Source: Geomonas azotofigens
Lineage (GTDB): Bacteria; Desulfobacterota; Desulfuromonadia; Geobacterales; Geobacteraceae
Reading direction: 5' to 3'
Assembly: GCF_018919395.1 (NCBI RefSeq)
Contig: NZ_JAHLME010000002.1
Location: 434,001 to 498,000, forward strand
DNA: 64,000 nt
In this document: in pieces, positions 34,913-43,014 of the stretch
How the letters are laid out: each line of letters opens with the position of its first letter
How positions within the stretch are numbered: position 1 is the stretch's first letter
The notes under the pieces: model-generated
The model's input: the letters and a program-made list of their open reading frames with translations, nothing else
Databases searched by the model: none
Told to the model about the DNA's origin: nothing
Translations under genes and position numbers: made by a program

Positions 34913-35847
34913 CCCCCTACCTTTCCGTCGTGGTTCCCGTTTACAACGAGGAAGGGAACCTGGACAACCTGATGCAGCGCCTCTACCCGGCACTGACGGG
35001 GATGAAGCGCCCCTTCGAGATCATCTTCACCGACGACGGCAGCCGCGACCGTTCCCTGGAGATCCTGAAGCGCCTGGCCAAGGAGTACCCCGAGGTGCGG
35101 GTGATCGAGTTCAACGGCAACTTCGGCCAGCACATGGCCATCATGGCCGCCTTCGAGATCAGCCGGGGCGAGATCGTGGTCACCCTGGACGCCGACCTGC
35201 AGAACCCGCCCGAGGAGATCCCCAAGCTGGTGGCGGAGATGGAGAACGGCCACGACGTGGTGGGCACCATCCGGCACAACCGCCAGGACTCGGTCTTCCG
35301 CAAGAGCGCCTCGCGCCTGGTCAACATCACCACCCGCAAGATGACCGGCATGAAGATGACCGACTACGGCTGCATGCTCCGGGCCTATCACAGAAACGTG
35401 GTGAACAACATCAACCGCTGCCACGAGGCGAGCACCTTCATCCCGGCCCTGGCGCAGACCTTCGCCTCGAGCCCCAGCGAGATCGAGGTGGCGCACGCTG
35501 AGCGCAGCGCCGGGGAGAGCAAGTACTCCTTCTACAAGCTGATCCGCCTCAATTTCGACCTGATGACCGGGTTCTCCGTGGTGCCGCTGCAGCTCTTCGC
35601 CCTGACCGGCATCGTCACCGCGCTGGGCGCCGTCGCCTTCGCCCTGTTCCTGCTCGTCAGGCGCTTCATGGTCGGCGCCGAGGTGGAGGGGGTCTTCACC
35701 CTGTTCGCCATCCTGTTCTTCTTCATCGGCATCACCATCTTCGGGATCGGGATCGTCGGGGAATACGTGGGCAGGATCTACCAGGAGGTGCGGCGCAGGC
35801 CGCGTTACGTGGTACGAAGGGTCTACGGGGGAAGCGATGAAGGATAA
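34909..35847 (+). CDS. arnC: Undecaprenyl-phosphate 4-deoxy-4-formamido-L-arabinose transferase
   Basis: The 312-residue GT2 protein has SVVVPVYNEEGNL, a DDGSRDRS nucleotide-sugar site, VTLDADLQNPPEEI with the DxD-like motif, and two C-terminal membrane helices (about 230-255 and 265-290). It transfers formylated Ara4N from UDP to undecaprenyl phosphate. The ATGA overlap with arnB and the 11-base overlap with the formyltransferase gene indicate coupled translation. Confidence 0.94.
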   Translation: MTPYLSVVVPVYNEEGNLDNLMQRLYPALTGMKRPFEIIFTDDGSRDRSLEILKRLAKEYPEVRVIEFNGNFGQHMAIMAAFEISRGEIVVTLDADLQNPPEEIPKLVAEMENGHDVVGTIRHNRQDSVFRKSASRLVNITTRKMTGMKMTDYGCMLRAYHRNVVNNINRCHEASTFIPALAQTFASSPSEIEVAHAERSAGESKYSFYKLIRLNFDLMTGFSVVPLQLFALTGIVTALGAVAFALFLLVRRFMVGAEVEGVFTLFAILFFFIGITIFGIGIVGEYVGRIYQEVRRRPRYVVRRVYGGSDEG

Positions 35848-36748
35848 GGTGGTCGTCTGCGCCTACCATAACGTCGGCTACCGCTGCCTGGAGGAACTGC
35901 TCCGGCAGGGAGCCGACGTCCGCCTCGTATTCAGCCATGAGGACTCCCCCGGAGAGGAGATCTGGTTCCAGTCGGTGCGTGACCTGGCCGCGCGCCACGG
36001 CATCCCGTGCATCACCAGCAGTATCAACGATGCCGAGAACCGGGCCATCCTCGCGGAACTCGCCCCCGACTTTCTGCTCTCTTTCTACTACCGCAACATG
36101 ATCACCCCGCAGGTGCTGGCACTGGCTACGCGCGGCGCGCTCAACCTGCACGGCTCCTACCTGCCGCGCTTCCGGGGCCGGGTGCCGGTCAACTGGGCGG
36201 TCATCAAGGGAGAAGGTACCACGGGGGCCACGCTGCACTACATGGTGGAGAAGCCGGACGCCGGCGAGATCGTCGACCAGGAGCAGGTGGAGATCGCCTT
36301 CGAAGATACGGCCTTCGACGTCTTCAACAAGGTGACCGAGGCCGCGTTGACGGTGCTGCGCCGCTCGTGGCCGCTTCTGGTGGCGGGGACGGCGCCGCGC
36401 ATCCCGATGGATCTCACAGCCGGCAACTACTGCCGTGGCCGCAAGCCCGAGGACGGCCGCATCGACTGGAACATGAGCGCGGTGGAGATCTACAACCTGG
36501 TGCGCGGCGTCACCCACCCCTACCCCGGCGCCTTCACCACCCTGGCCGGGAAAAAGCTCCTCGTCTGGCAGGCTTATCCCGTCGAGGGGACGGGGGACCC
36601 GGGGCGGGTGCTCTCCACGCAGCCGCTCCTGGTAGGCACCGGCAGCGGGGTGCTGGAACTGAGGCGCCTGCAGTTCGAGGGGGAAGCGGAGCTGTGCGCC
36701 GCCGACTTCGTACGAACGACGCCCTGCCACGGCGAGCTTTTCACCTGA
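35837..36748 (+). CDS. UDP-Ara4N formyltransferase, ArnA N-terminal-domain homologue
   Basis: Uses 10-formyl-tetrahydrofolate to formylate UDP-4-amino-4-deoxy-L-arabinose. The 303-residue protein begins VVVCAYHNVGYRCLEELL as ArnA does. It contains FYYRNMI, the NLHGSYLPRFRGRVPVNWA catalytic His/Asn segment, and GEIVDQEQV with the catalytic Asp. It lies in the operon between arnC and arnD and is not fused to the decarboxylase. The last part is a formyltransferase C-terminal barrel. Confidence 0.94.
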   Translation: MKDKVVVCAYHNVGYRCLEELLRQGADVRLVFSHEDSPGEEIWFQSVRDLAARHGIPCITSSINDAENRAILAELAPDFLLSFYYRNMITPQVLALATRGALNLHGSYLPRFRGRVPVNWAVIKGEGTTGATLHYMVEKPDAGEIVDQEQVEIAFEDTAFDVFNKVTEAALTVLRRSWPLLVAGTAPRIPMDLTAGNYCRGRKPEDGRIDWNMSAVEIYNLVRGVTHPYPGAFTTLAGKKLLVWQAYPVEGTGDPGRVLSTQPLLVGTGSGVLELRRLQFEGEAELCAADFVRTTPCHGELFT

Positions 36749-36765
36749 ACCGGGAGCGAGACCGC

Positions 36766-37674
36766 ATGCACCAGTACGAACCACAGACCGTAGCGCTCAA
36801 GGTGGATGTCGACACCTACTGCGGCACCCGTGACGGGATCCCGAACCTGCTGCGGCTGTTCGAAGCGTTCGGGGTCCGTGCCACCTTCTACTTCTCCCTG
36901 GGGCCCGACAACTCCGGCAAGGCGGTGCGCCGCCTCCTGCACAAGGGGTTCCTGGCCAAGATGCTGCGCACCAAGGCACCGGCCATGTACGGCCTGAAAA
37001 CCATGCTCTACGGGACCGTGCTCCCCGCGCCGGTGATCGGCCGGGAACTTCACGAGGTGATCAGGAGCGTTCAGGATGCCGGGCACGAAATCGGCATCCA
37101 CTGCTGGGATCACGTGGAATGGCACGACCACCTGCACCGGCTCTCCCGCGAACAGGTCGAGGCCGAGCTCGCGCGCGCCCGTGCCAGCTTCGAGGAGATC
37201 TTCGGCCGTCCCGCTGCCACCTGCGCCGCCCCCGGCTGGACGGTGAGTGCCGCGTCCTTCGAGGTCCAGGACGCACTCGGCCTTGCCTACTGCAGCGACA
37301 CCAGGGGAGAGTTCCCCTTCTACCCCGTGTTGAACGGCAGGCGCTATAAGACCCTGCAGGTTCCTTCCACCTGGCCCACCATGGACGAGTTGATCGGGGA
37401 GAACGGGGTCAGAGCCGACACGGTGAACGACATCTACCTCAGGCGCCTTCGGTCCGGGTTGAACGTGCACACCATCCACGCGGAACTCGAGGGTAACGCC
37501 CTCCTCGCCACCTTCGAAGACCTGCTCAGCCGGCTGACCGGGCGCGGCGTGCGCCTCATGACGCTCGGGGAGGCCGCCGCCGCGTACGGTGCCGGTGCCC
37601 CCGACTGCGCGGTGGCAATGGGGCTTACCGCCGGCCGTGCGATGCCGGTCGCCTTGCAGGGACCCGCGCTCTAA
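36766..37674 (+). CDS. arnD: 4-deoxy-4-formamido-L-arabinose-phosphoundecaprenol deformylase
   Basis: The 302-residue NodB-type deacetylase removes the formyl group after transfer to the lipid carrier. It has LKVDVDTYCGTRDGIP with metal-binding and catalytic Asp residues, GHEIGIHCWDHVEWHDHL with metal-binding His residues, and CAAPGWTVS. GGGAGCG precedes ATG 36766. The C-terminal end (about 275-302) is Ala/Gly-rich and extends beyond the usual core. The last gene of the operon, it overlaps the convergent cupin gene by four bases. No arnE/arnF flippase genes are seen. Confidence 0.95.
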   Translation: MHQYEPQTVALKVDVDTYCGTRDGIPNLLRLFEAFGVRATFYFSLGPDNSGKAVRRLLHKGFLAKMLRTKAPAMYGLKTMLYGTVLPAPVIGRELHEVIRSVQDAGHEIGIHCWDHVEWHDHLHRLSREQVEAELARARASFEEIFGRPAATCAAPGWTVSAASFEVQDALGLAYCSDTRGEFPFYPVLNGRRYKTLQVPSTWPTMDELIGENGVRADTVNDIYLRRLRSGLNVHTIHAELEGNALLATFEDLLSRLTGRGVRLMTLGEAAAAYGAGAPDCAVAMGLTAGRAMPVALQGPAL

Positions 37675-38150
37675 GCGCGGCCGGGCCAGCGCTCACCCAC
37701 CGCGGCGGTGCGGAACCAGCGCATCAGTCCGCCGTGCGCGTCCTCCTCGGCGGCAGGGGACCAGGAGGCGAAGTCTTCCTCCTTGAAGGGCGCATAGGGG
37801 CCGCATTTGACCTCGAAGATGACACCCCCGGCATCAAGAGAAAGCACCGCGTGCCACCCCCCCACGGGTATTTCGACGACGCAGGCATCTTCACCCAGCA
37901 CGGCACGTCCCACCACCACACCGCTATCATCGAAGATCAACACCACAAAGCGCCCCCTAAGCGGGGTAAGCACCTCCCAGGTCTGCCCATGGTGATGGGG
38001 ACGGATGTAGGTCCCCGGCTCCATGGCGATGGCCAGGCGCTGGACGGGGTCGGCCAGATCCGCATGAAGGTTCAGGTTCATGCGCTGGCGTGGCGACCGC
38101 CGTGCCTCGGCGCTCAGGGTGGCTAGGTCGTCGTAAGCGATTGTTTTCAT
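37671..38150 (-). CDS. WbuC-family cupin-fold metalloprotein
   Basis: The 159-residue cupin has RPHHHGQTWEVLTPLRGRFVV, the first cupin motif with three His and a Glu ligand, and a second motif around PVGGWHAVLSL. It resembles WbuC proteins found next to LPS and O-antigen genes. A function in sugar or envelope modification is likely, but the reaction is not known to me. GGAG lies upstream of ATG 38148-38150. It faces the arn operon end to end. Confidence 0.82.
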   Translation of the reverse strand: MKTIAYDDLATLSAEARRSPRQRMNLNLHADLADPVQRLAIAMEPGTYIRPHHHGQTWEVLTPLRGRFVVLIFDDSGVVVGRAVLGEDACVVEIPVGGWHAVLSLDAGGVIFEVKCGPYAPFKEEDFASWSPAAEEDAHGGLMRWFRTAAVGERWPGRA

Positions 38151-38237
38151 ATTGCTGCTCCGTAACACGTAGATGAGGCGCGTGCGCCGATTCCTGCTGC
38201 CGCCGTGCCGCCGGGTGCCTTGCCGCCCCGGCCCTTA

Positions 38238-40643
38238 TTACTGGTGTGGCTCTGCCGAGCCGGCCAGGTCGGCCGGCACGAGGACCACCACCCGCGTCCC
38301 CGCCCCAGGTTCGGTCTCGATCCGGAACTCGCCCCCCAGGTACTCGATCTTCTTGCGCACGTTGAACAGGCCGAAACCGCCGGTGCGACTCTTTTTCCTG
38401 GCCGCCTCGACCGGGTCGAAACCGGTCCCGTTATCGGATATCTCGATCAGCATCCGCCCGCCGTCACCGCTCAACCTGATGCGGGCCAGGCTACACCGCG
38501 AATGCTTGACCACGTTCAAAAGGATCTCTCGCACCGCCTGGAAGATCGAGGAGCGGACCTCGTACCTGAGGCTCAAGGGGGTGTGGTTGTCGACAAGCTC
38601 GAAGTCGAGTCCGTGGGTCTCCCTGAGCTCTTCCGCCAACCATTTGATGGCCGCTCCCAGCCCCGCGTTGGCCAGTATGGGGGGCCTCAACTGGAAGGTC
38701 AGGGACCGGATGTCCTGGATCGACTGGGACAGGAGCTTGTCGATCTCCTCTGCTACCGCGATCTCCTTCTCGGAGGCGAGCTCGTTGGCGAGCCACTGCA
38801 GCTTGAGCTTCACCAGGATGAGGTGCTGGCCGACCTGGTCGTGCAACTCCCCGGCGATCCGTTCGCGCTCGCGCTCCTCGGTGAGGGAGAGTTCCTGGGT
38901 CAGCGCCTCCATTTTCTTCTGGTGCTCGAGAATCTGGTCTTCGGCCCGCATGCGCTCCTCGACCTCGGCACGCAGCCGGAGGTTGGCCGCGGTCAGGGAT
39001 TCCGTCCTCGCCGCGACCTGCCGCTCCAACTCGTCGCGTGCGTTCTCCAGGGCCATTTCCGCCAGCTTGCGCTCGGTGATGTCGATGGTGACCTGGATGG
39101 CGGATTCGATCCTCCCGTCCGTCACCAGCGGCCCCAGCACCGTCTCGAACCAGCGCGTGGCGCCGTTGTCGCCAAGGCCCGCCACCATGATCCTTTGCGG
39201 CGTCTGCTCCGCGAAGGTCCGCTCCAGCGCGGCGCGGTAGATCTCCTTGCTGTCACCCTCCAGGTAGTCGTACGAACTGGTCCCGGTTACGGCATCGGCA
39301 TCGAAACCGTCCGAACACCTGTTGATGAATTCGATGGTCCCGGCGCGGTCCACGTTGGTGACCAGAAACGGCGCGTTCATCACCAGGCTGCGAAACTTCG
39401 CCTCGCTCTCCGCGAGTTTCGACTCCAGCGTCCTGCGCTCGGTCACGTCCTCCAAAAGCCACAGCGTCCCCTTGGAAAGGTCCGGCGGATCGATGGCCTT
39501 GCCGATGTACCTGACGCGCAGGCGCCCGCCGTCCCTGCGTATCAGCTCCTGTTCCGTTTCAAACGGCAGCCCCTGGGTCAGGACCGGATAGGCTTCCCGC
39601 CCCAAAAGCTCATAGGCCTCCTCGGACGGGTAAAGCTTGCGTGTCGTCTGGTACTCCATCTCCGTCTTCGAGTACTGGAAGAGTTCCTCCGCCTTGCGGT
39701 TGATCCAGACCTGCTTGCGGTCCACAATCTTGAATATGGCGATGGGGACGTTTTGGAGGATGATGCTCTGCTCCTGCATCATCTCCTTCAGTTGGGCGTT
39801 CATCTGTTCCAGTTCGCTGATGCGCCTGCGGGAGACCTCCCCGAAGGCCTCCGCGATGGGGCGCCCGGTACTGATGATGGTCTTCCAGAAGGTCAGCACT
39901 CCGATGAGGATGCAGACCCCGCCGGTGTATTGAGCCGTCCTCCCGGCCCACCCGATGGGACTCCCCACCGACTTCTGCAAGAGCACGCCGACCAACCCGG
40001 TTGCGAAAAGGGCGAGGCCGGTAGCGTACCAGCGCAGCTGTTCCACCCGGGATTTCAGGTACTGCCTCACGGACAAGGCCGCGGTCGCCGCGTAACAAGC
40101 GATCGCGGCGGCCAGTATCGCCCGGCCGGTCATGGTTGGGCCGGACCCCTGCACGATGAACGGCGGGAACCGTTCGGTGACCGCGGCGACGACGACGCCG
40201 CACGACAGCAGCACCACGCCGAGATAGGACGTAAGGACCAGGGGGAACCGGCCCCGTGGCGGGTAATCCTTGGGCTCGAGCAACCGAACGACGACGCTTG
40301 CCAGGAGCAGGAGACCGCTCAGCAGGGCTCCACAGTTGTAGATGGTGACGGTGGTGTTGGGGCCGTTGCTTTCAGCTATGAACCATCCGGAGACCGCCCC
40401 ACCGCCCCCAAGGGCGAGCATGCCGCACCCCAGCATGAGCAGGGGAAGACGGCCGACGGCCAGAAAGAGCTTTGTAGAGATGAAGACGATGCAGAAAGGG
40501 GTTACGGCGAGGAATACGGTATTCAGGAGGGGAAGCAGCGCGGTCGGCTCCAAAACCACCCGGGGGTCCGCCCAGTAAAGGGTCGCGATCAGCGTCGTGA
40601 AGCAGACGAGCAGAGGCGCGGCGATGTTACCAAACCAGTACAT
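38238..40643 (-). CDS. Membrane-bound PAS-PAS sensor histidine kinase (NarX-type HisKA_3)
   Basis: The 801-residue protein has about nine hydrophobic segments in the first 275 residues, then a coiled coil and two PAS domains (about 300-410 and 425-540). A long coiled linker leads to HisKA_3 with the phospho-acceptor in ERIAGELHDQVGQHL and an ATPase domain (DNGTGFDP, GGFGLFNVRKKIEYLGG). It senses an unknown membrane or cytoplasmic signal. No partner response regulator is adjacent. ATG 40641-40643 is preferred to a TTG two codons upstream. Confidence 0.92.
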   Translation of the reverse strand: MYWFGNIAAPLLVCFTTLIATLYWADPRVVLEPTALLPLLNTVFLAVTPFCIVFISTKLFLAVGRLPLLMLGCGMLALGGGGAVSGWFIAESNGPNTTVTIYNCGALLSGLLLLASVVVRLLEPKDYPPRGRFPLVLTSYLGVVLLSCGVVVAAVTERFPPFIVQGSGPTMTGRAILAAAIACYAATAALSVRQYLKSRVEQLRWYATGLALFATGLVGVLLQKSVGSPIGWAGRTAQYTGGVCILIGVLTFWKTIISTGRPIAEAFGEVSRRRISELEQMNAQLKEMMQEQSIILQNVPIAIFKIVDRKQVWINRKAEELFQYSKTEMEYQTTRKLYPSEEAYELLGREAYPVLTQGLPFETEQELIRRDGGRLRVRYIGKAIDPPDLSKGTLWLLEDVTERRTLESKLAESEAKFRSLVMNAPFLVTNVDRAGTIEFINRCSDGFDADAVTGTSSYDYLEGDSKEIYRAALERTFAEQTPQRIMVAGLGDNGATRWFETVLGPLVTDGRIESAIQVTIDITERKLAEMALENARDELERQVAARTESLTAANLRLRAEVEERMRAEDQILEHQKKMEALTQELSLTEERERERIAGELHDQVGQHLILVKLKLQWLANELASEKEIAVAEEIDKLLSQSIQDIRSLTFQLRPPILANAGLGAAIKWLAEELRETHGLDFELVDNHTPLSLRYEVRSSIFQAVREILLNVVKHSRCSLARIRLSGDGGRMLIEISDNGTGFDPVEAARKKSRTGGFGLFNVRKKIEYLGGEFRIETEPGAGTRVVVLVPADLAGSAEPHQ

Positions 40644-40961
40644 AATCAATCACCATTAACAACAGCCTGCGTGGCAAAGGTTGCCTTGGCGGAACCAGAA
40701 CCTGCCGATGGAGGCGCCGATGGTGCAAGGTGACGCATGGTCAGCTTCCTCGCGACAGAAATGGCGGCACCGGCTGGACGAAGCCCGTCATTGTGGTGGC
40801 CAAAATATCATACAAGAGGCTTATTACATAGAAATAATATGCGGTGAAGCTTTGGCGGAGTACGTCGGGAAGGTCACGATCGAGTGAAGCGCTGTAAAGA
40901 GAAAGGCCAGGTCGTCAGACCTGGCCTTTCTCATGGATCATCCGGGCGCGGCGAAGAGGGT
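40644..40961. terminator. Intergenic region with bidirectional terminator hairpin (40899-40932)
   Basis: A perfect fifteen-base stem (40899-40913 with 40918-40932) and a four-base loop lie after the PAS gene at 40962. The minus-strand side continues with a pyrimidine-rich tail. It probably terminates that transcript. The rest of the region shows no gene. Confidence 0.8.
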
Positions 40962-41774
40962 CTACGCTTTCGGGCCGGGGGAGTTGCGCTGGCTGATGTC
41001 CCGGTCGATGCCCCGGAACCCGCAAAAGGCGCCATCGGCGTCGAAGATGGGGACCGCGCTCGTCTCCAGGAGTACCTCCCTGCCGTCCTTCCTCAGGTTC
41101 ACGTTTTCGAGATTGTGGAACGCTTCCTTGCGGGCGATCAGGTCGCCGAAGACCAGGAGCAGTCGGTCGGCCTCGCGCCGCGGCATGAAGTCGAAAGGGG
41201 TCTTCCCCACCACCTCCTCCTGGGTGTAGCCGAGGAGGTCGAACACCTTCGGGCTGGAGTAGGTGTAGACGCCGGCGTCGTTCACCTCCCAGACCCAGTC
41301 CGAGGTCACCTCCACCAGCGCCTTGAAACGCTTCTCGCTCTCCCTCAGGGCCGCCTCGACCTCCTTTTGGCGGCTTATGTCCAGCATGATGATGCGACAC
41401 TCCCGCTGCCCCTGGGAAACCGCCGACTCCAGCCGTACCGGGGTGCCGTTATGCAACCTGACTTCGCAGTCCACCTTCCCGGTCCCCTGGCACAGCCGCC
41501 CCAGGTAATCAAGCAGGGTCTGGCGGTCCTCCTTCAGAACCAAATCAACGAACTCCTTGCCTTGCAGGACGACGCGGTCCCTCTGCATCATGGCGCAGCA
41601 GGTGAGGTTGGCCCTGACGATGCGCCGCCCTTCCCCCAGGGTCAGGTACCCTACCGGCGCGAAGTCGTAGAGTTCGGCATACTGGGCGAGGGCTTTGTCC
41701 AACTGGGCGTAGGCATCGAGAAGCTGCTGGTTTTGCCGTTCCAGTTCCTGATTGTGAGCGTTGAGATCGTTCAT
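40962..41774 (-). CDS. Tandem PAS domain protein without output domain
   Basis: The 270-residue soluble protein begins with a Gln/Leu-rich coiled coil (about 1-30), then two PAS/PAC modules (about 30-140 and 150-262; SDWVWEVNDAGVYTYSS and PIFDADGAFCGFRGIDRDIS mark the second). No kinase, GGDEF, EAL or HTH domain follows, so it would act through protein contacts or ligand binding. It is followed upstream on the same strand by an outer-membrane protein gene. Confidence 0.85.
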   Translation of the reverse strand: MNDLNAHNQELERQNQQLLDAYAQLDKALAQYAELYDFAPVGYLTLGEGRRIVRANLTCCAMMQRDRVVLQGKEFVDLVLKEDRQTLLDYLGRLCQGTGKVDCEVRLHNGTPVRLESAVSQGQRECRIIMLDISRQKEVEAALRESEKRFKALVEVTSDWVWEVNDAGVYTYSSPKVFDLLGYTQEEVVGKTPFDFMPRREADRLLLVFGDLIARKEAFHNLENVNLRKDGREVLLETSAVPIFDADGAFCGFRGIDRDISQRNSPGPKA

Positions 41775-41797
41775 GGCTTCCCTGGCTCCGTCCCGCC

Positions 41798-42460
41798 TCA
41801 GAACTTCAGTCTGAGCCCCACCGATGCGTTGTGCGATTTGACTTCGAACTCGGTGCTGATGAAGGACGCCTGCGAGGTGCCGAAGTAGCGATAGGCGAGA
41901 TCCAGGGAAAGCTGCCGGTTCAAAGCGAGCTCCAGGCCGCCGCCCGCCTGGTAGGCGAAGACGACCTGGTCGTCGGCCATGTACAATCCCGTAACGCCGG
42001 GGGTGCTCAAGGAGTAGCCCACGACATCGTTCATGTGCAAGGCCGCGAATCCGACGCCCCCCCCGACGTAGGGGGTGATGGGGGTGTCGTTGTGCAAGTC
42101 GACGAAGACGTTGGCCATGAAGGCGGTGGTATCAACGTTGCCATCGGTGACCCGGAACCGCTCACCGGTACCCCTGTCGGTCACCGTGTTCAGCTGCAGG
42201 TCCTTGTAGGAGATCTCCCCCTCGAAACGCATGAAGCCGAAGTCGTAGCCGAGTGTTCCGCCGACGTTGAGGCCGGGGTCGAACTTGATTCGGTCGTCGA
42301 AAACGGTGCCTCCGGTGAAACTGGTGGCGTTGGTGGTCTCCGGGATGGTCACCCCGACAAAGCCGGAAACGTAGGGGCCGGGGTACAGCGGCGTCGCCGA
42401 AGCGACCGCGGGAAGAGCGAGCAGGGCCAAAACGAGTAGAGCGAACAGGTTCTTTTTCAT
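41798..42460 (-). CDS. Outer-membrane beta-barrel protein (OmpA/OmpW-like opacity type)
   Basis: The 220-residue product has a signal peptide (cleavage after ASA, about residue 20) and alternating strands typical of an eight-stranded barrel (YVSGFVGVTIP, YDFGFMRFEGEISY, PYVGGGVGFAAL, LSLDLAYRYFG). It ends in ASVGLRLKF with terminal Phe. AAGGAGG precedes ATG 42458-42460, which fixes the start. Function is unknown beyond the envelope location. Confidence 0.88.
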   Translation of the reverse strand: MKKNLFALLVLALLALPAVASATPLYPGPYVSGFVGVTIPETTNATSFTGGTVFDDRIKFDPGLNVGGTLGYDFGFMRFEGEISYKDLQLNTVTDRGTGERFRVTDGNVDTTAFMANVFVDLHNDTPITPYVGGGVGFAALHMNDVVGYSLSTPGVTGLYMADDQVVFAYQAGGGLELALNRQLSLDLAYRYFGTSQASFISTEFEVKSHNASVGLRLKF

Positions 42461-42602
42461 GGACGTCCTCCTTGGTTGTTGCGGGGTCTCTTTCATAACA
42501 TCCTGTCAGCGGCAAACGACGAAAGTATACAGCTTGAATGCCCTCTTGTACACGACTTCGTTATTCACCATATTTCATAACGCTCCTCGGGGGCGAACCG
42601 TT

Positions 42603-43013
42603 TCAGTCATGGCCCCCGCCGTCGGGTGGCACAGACCTCACCTTTGCCAGCGACTGATCGATGGCGGCGAAAAGATGACGGTAGTCGACGGGCTTCTCGA
42701 TGTAATGATCCAGCTGGAACCCTTCGCCGACAGAGTGTTCCAGGGTCGCCCTGCCGGCATCGGCGGTGATGAAGATGAACTGGACCTGCGGCTTCATCCC
42801 CCTGATCTCCTGGACCATGGCGACGCCACCCATCTCGGGCATGTTGACGTCGGTGATGACGATGTCCACCTCCCGTTCCCTGAAAAGCTCGACGCCCTTG
42901 CGGCCGTTGTCCGCCGTGCACAGGAGCAGGTCGCCGTATTTTCGCCGCAGCACGACCGAAAGAATCTCCAGCGTGTCGCGGTCGTCTTCAACGAGCATCA
43001 TGGTCGTCGCCAT
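42603..43013 (-). CDS. Stand-alone response regulator receiver
   Basis: The 136-residue REC domain alone has acidic residues LVEDDRD at the start, the phospho-acceptor Asp in IVITDVNMPEMGG, and the Thr/Lys pair (FIFITADAG, YIEKPVDY). It has no DNA-binding or enzymatic output. Its ATG lies one base after the stop of the upstream kinase gene (43015), so the two are co-expressed and probably a cognate pair. Confidence 0.93.
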   Translation of the reverse strand: MATTMMLVEDDRDTLEILSVVLRRKYGDLLLCTADNGRKGVELFREREVDIVITDVNMPEMGGVAMVQEIRGMKPQVQFIFITADAGRATLEHSVGEGFQLDHYIEKPVDYRHLFAAIDQSLAKVRSVPPDGGGHD

Positions 43014-43014
43014 C

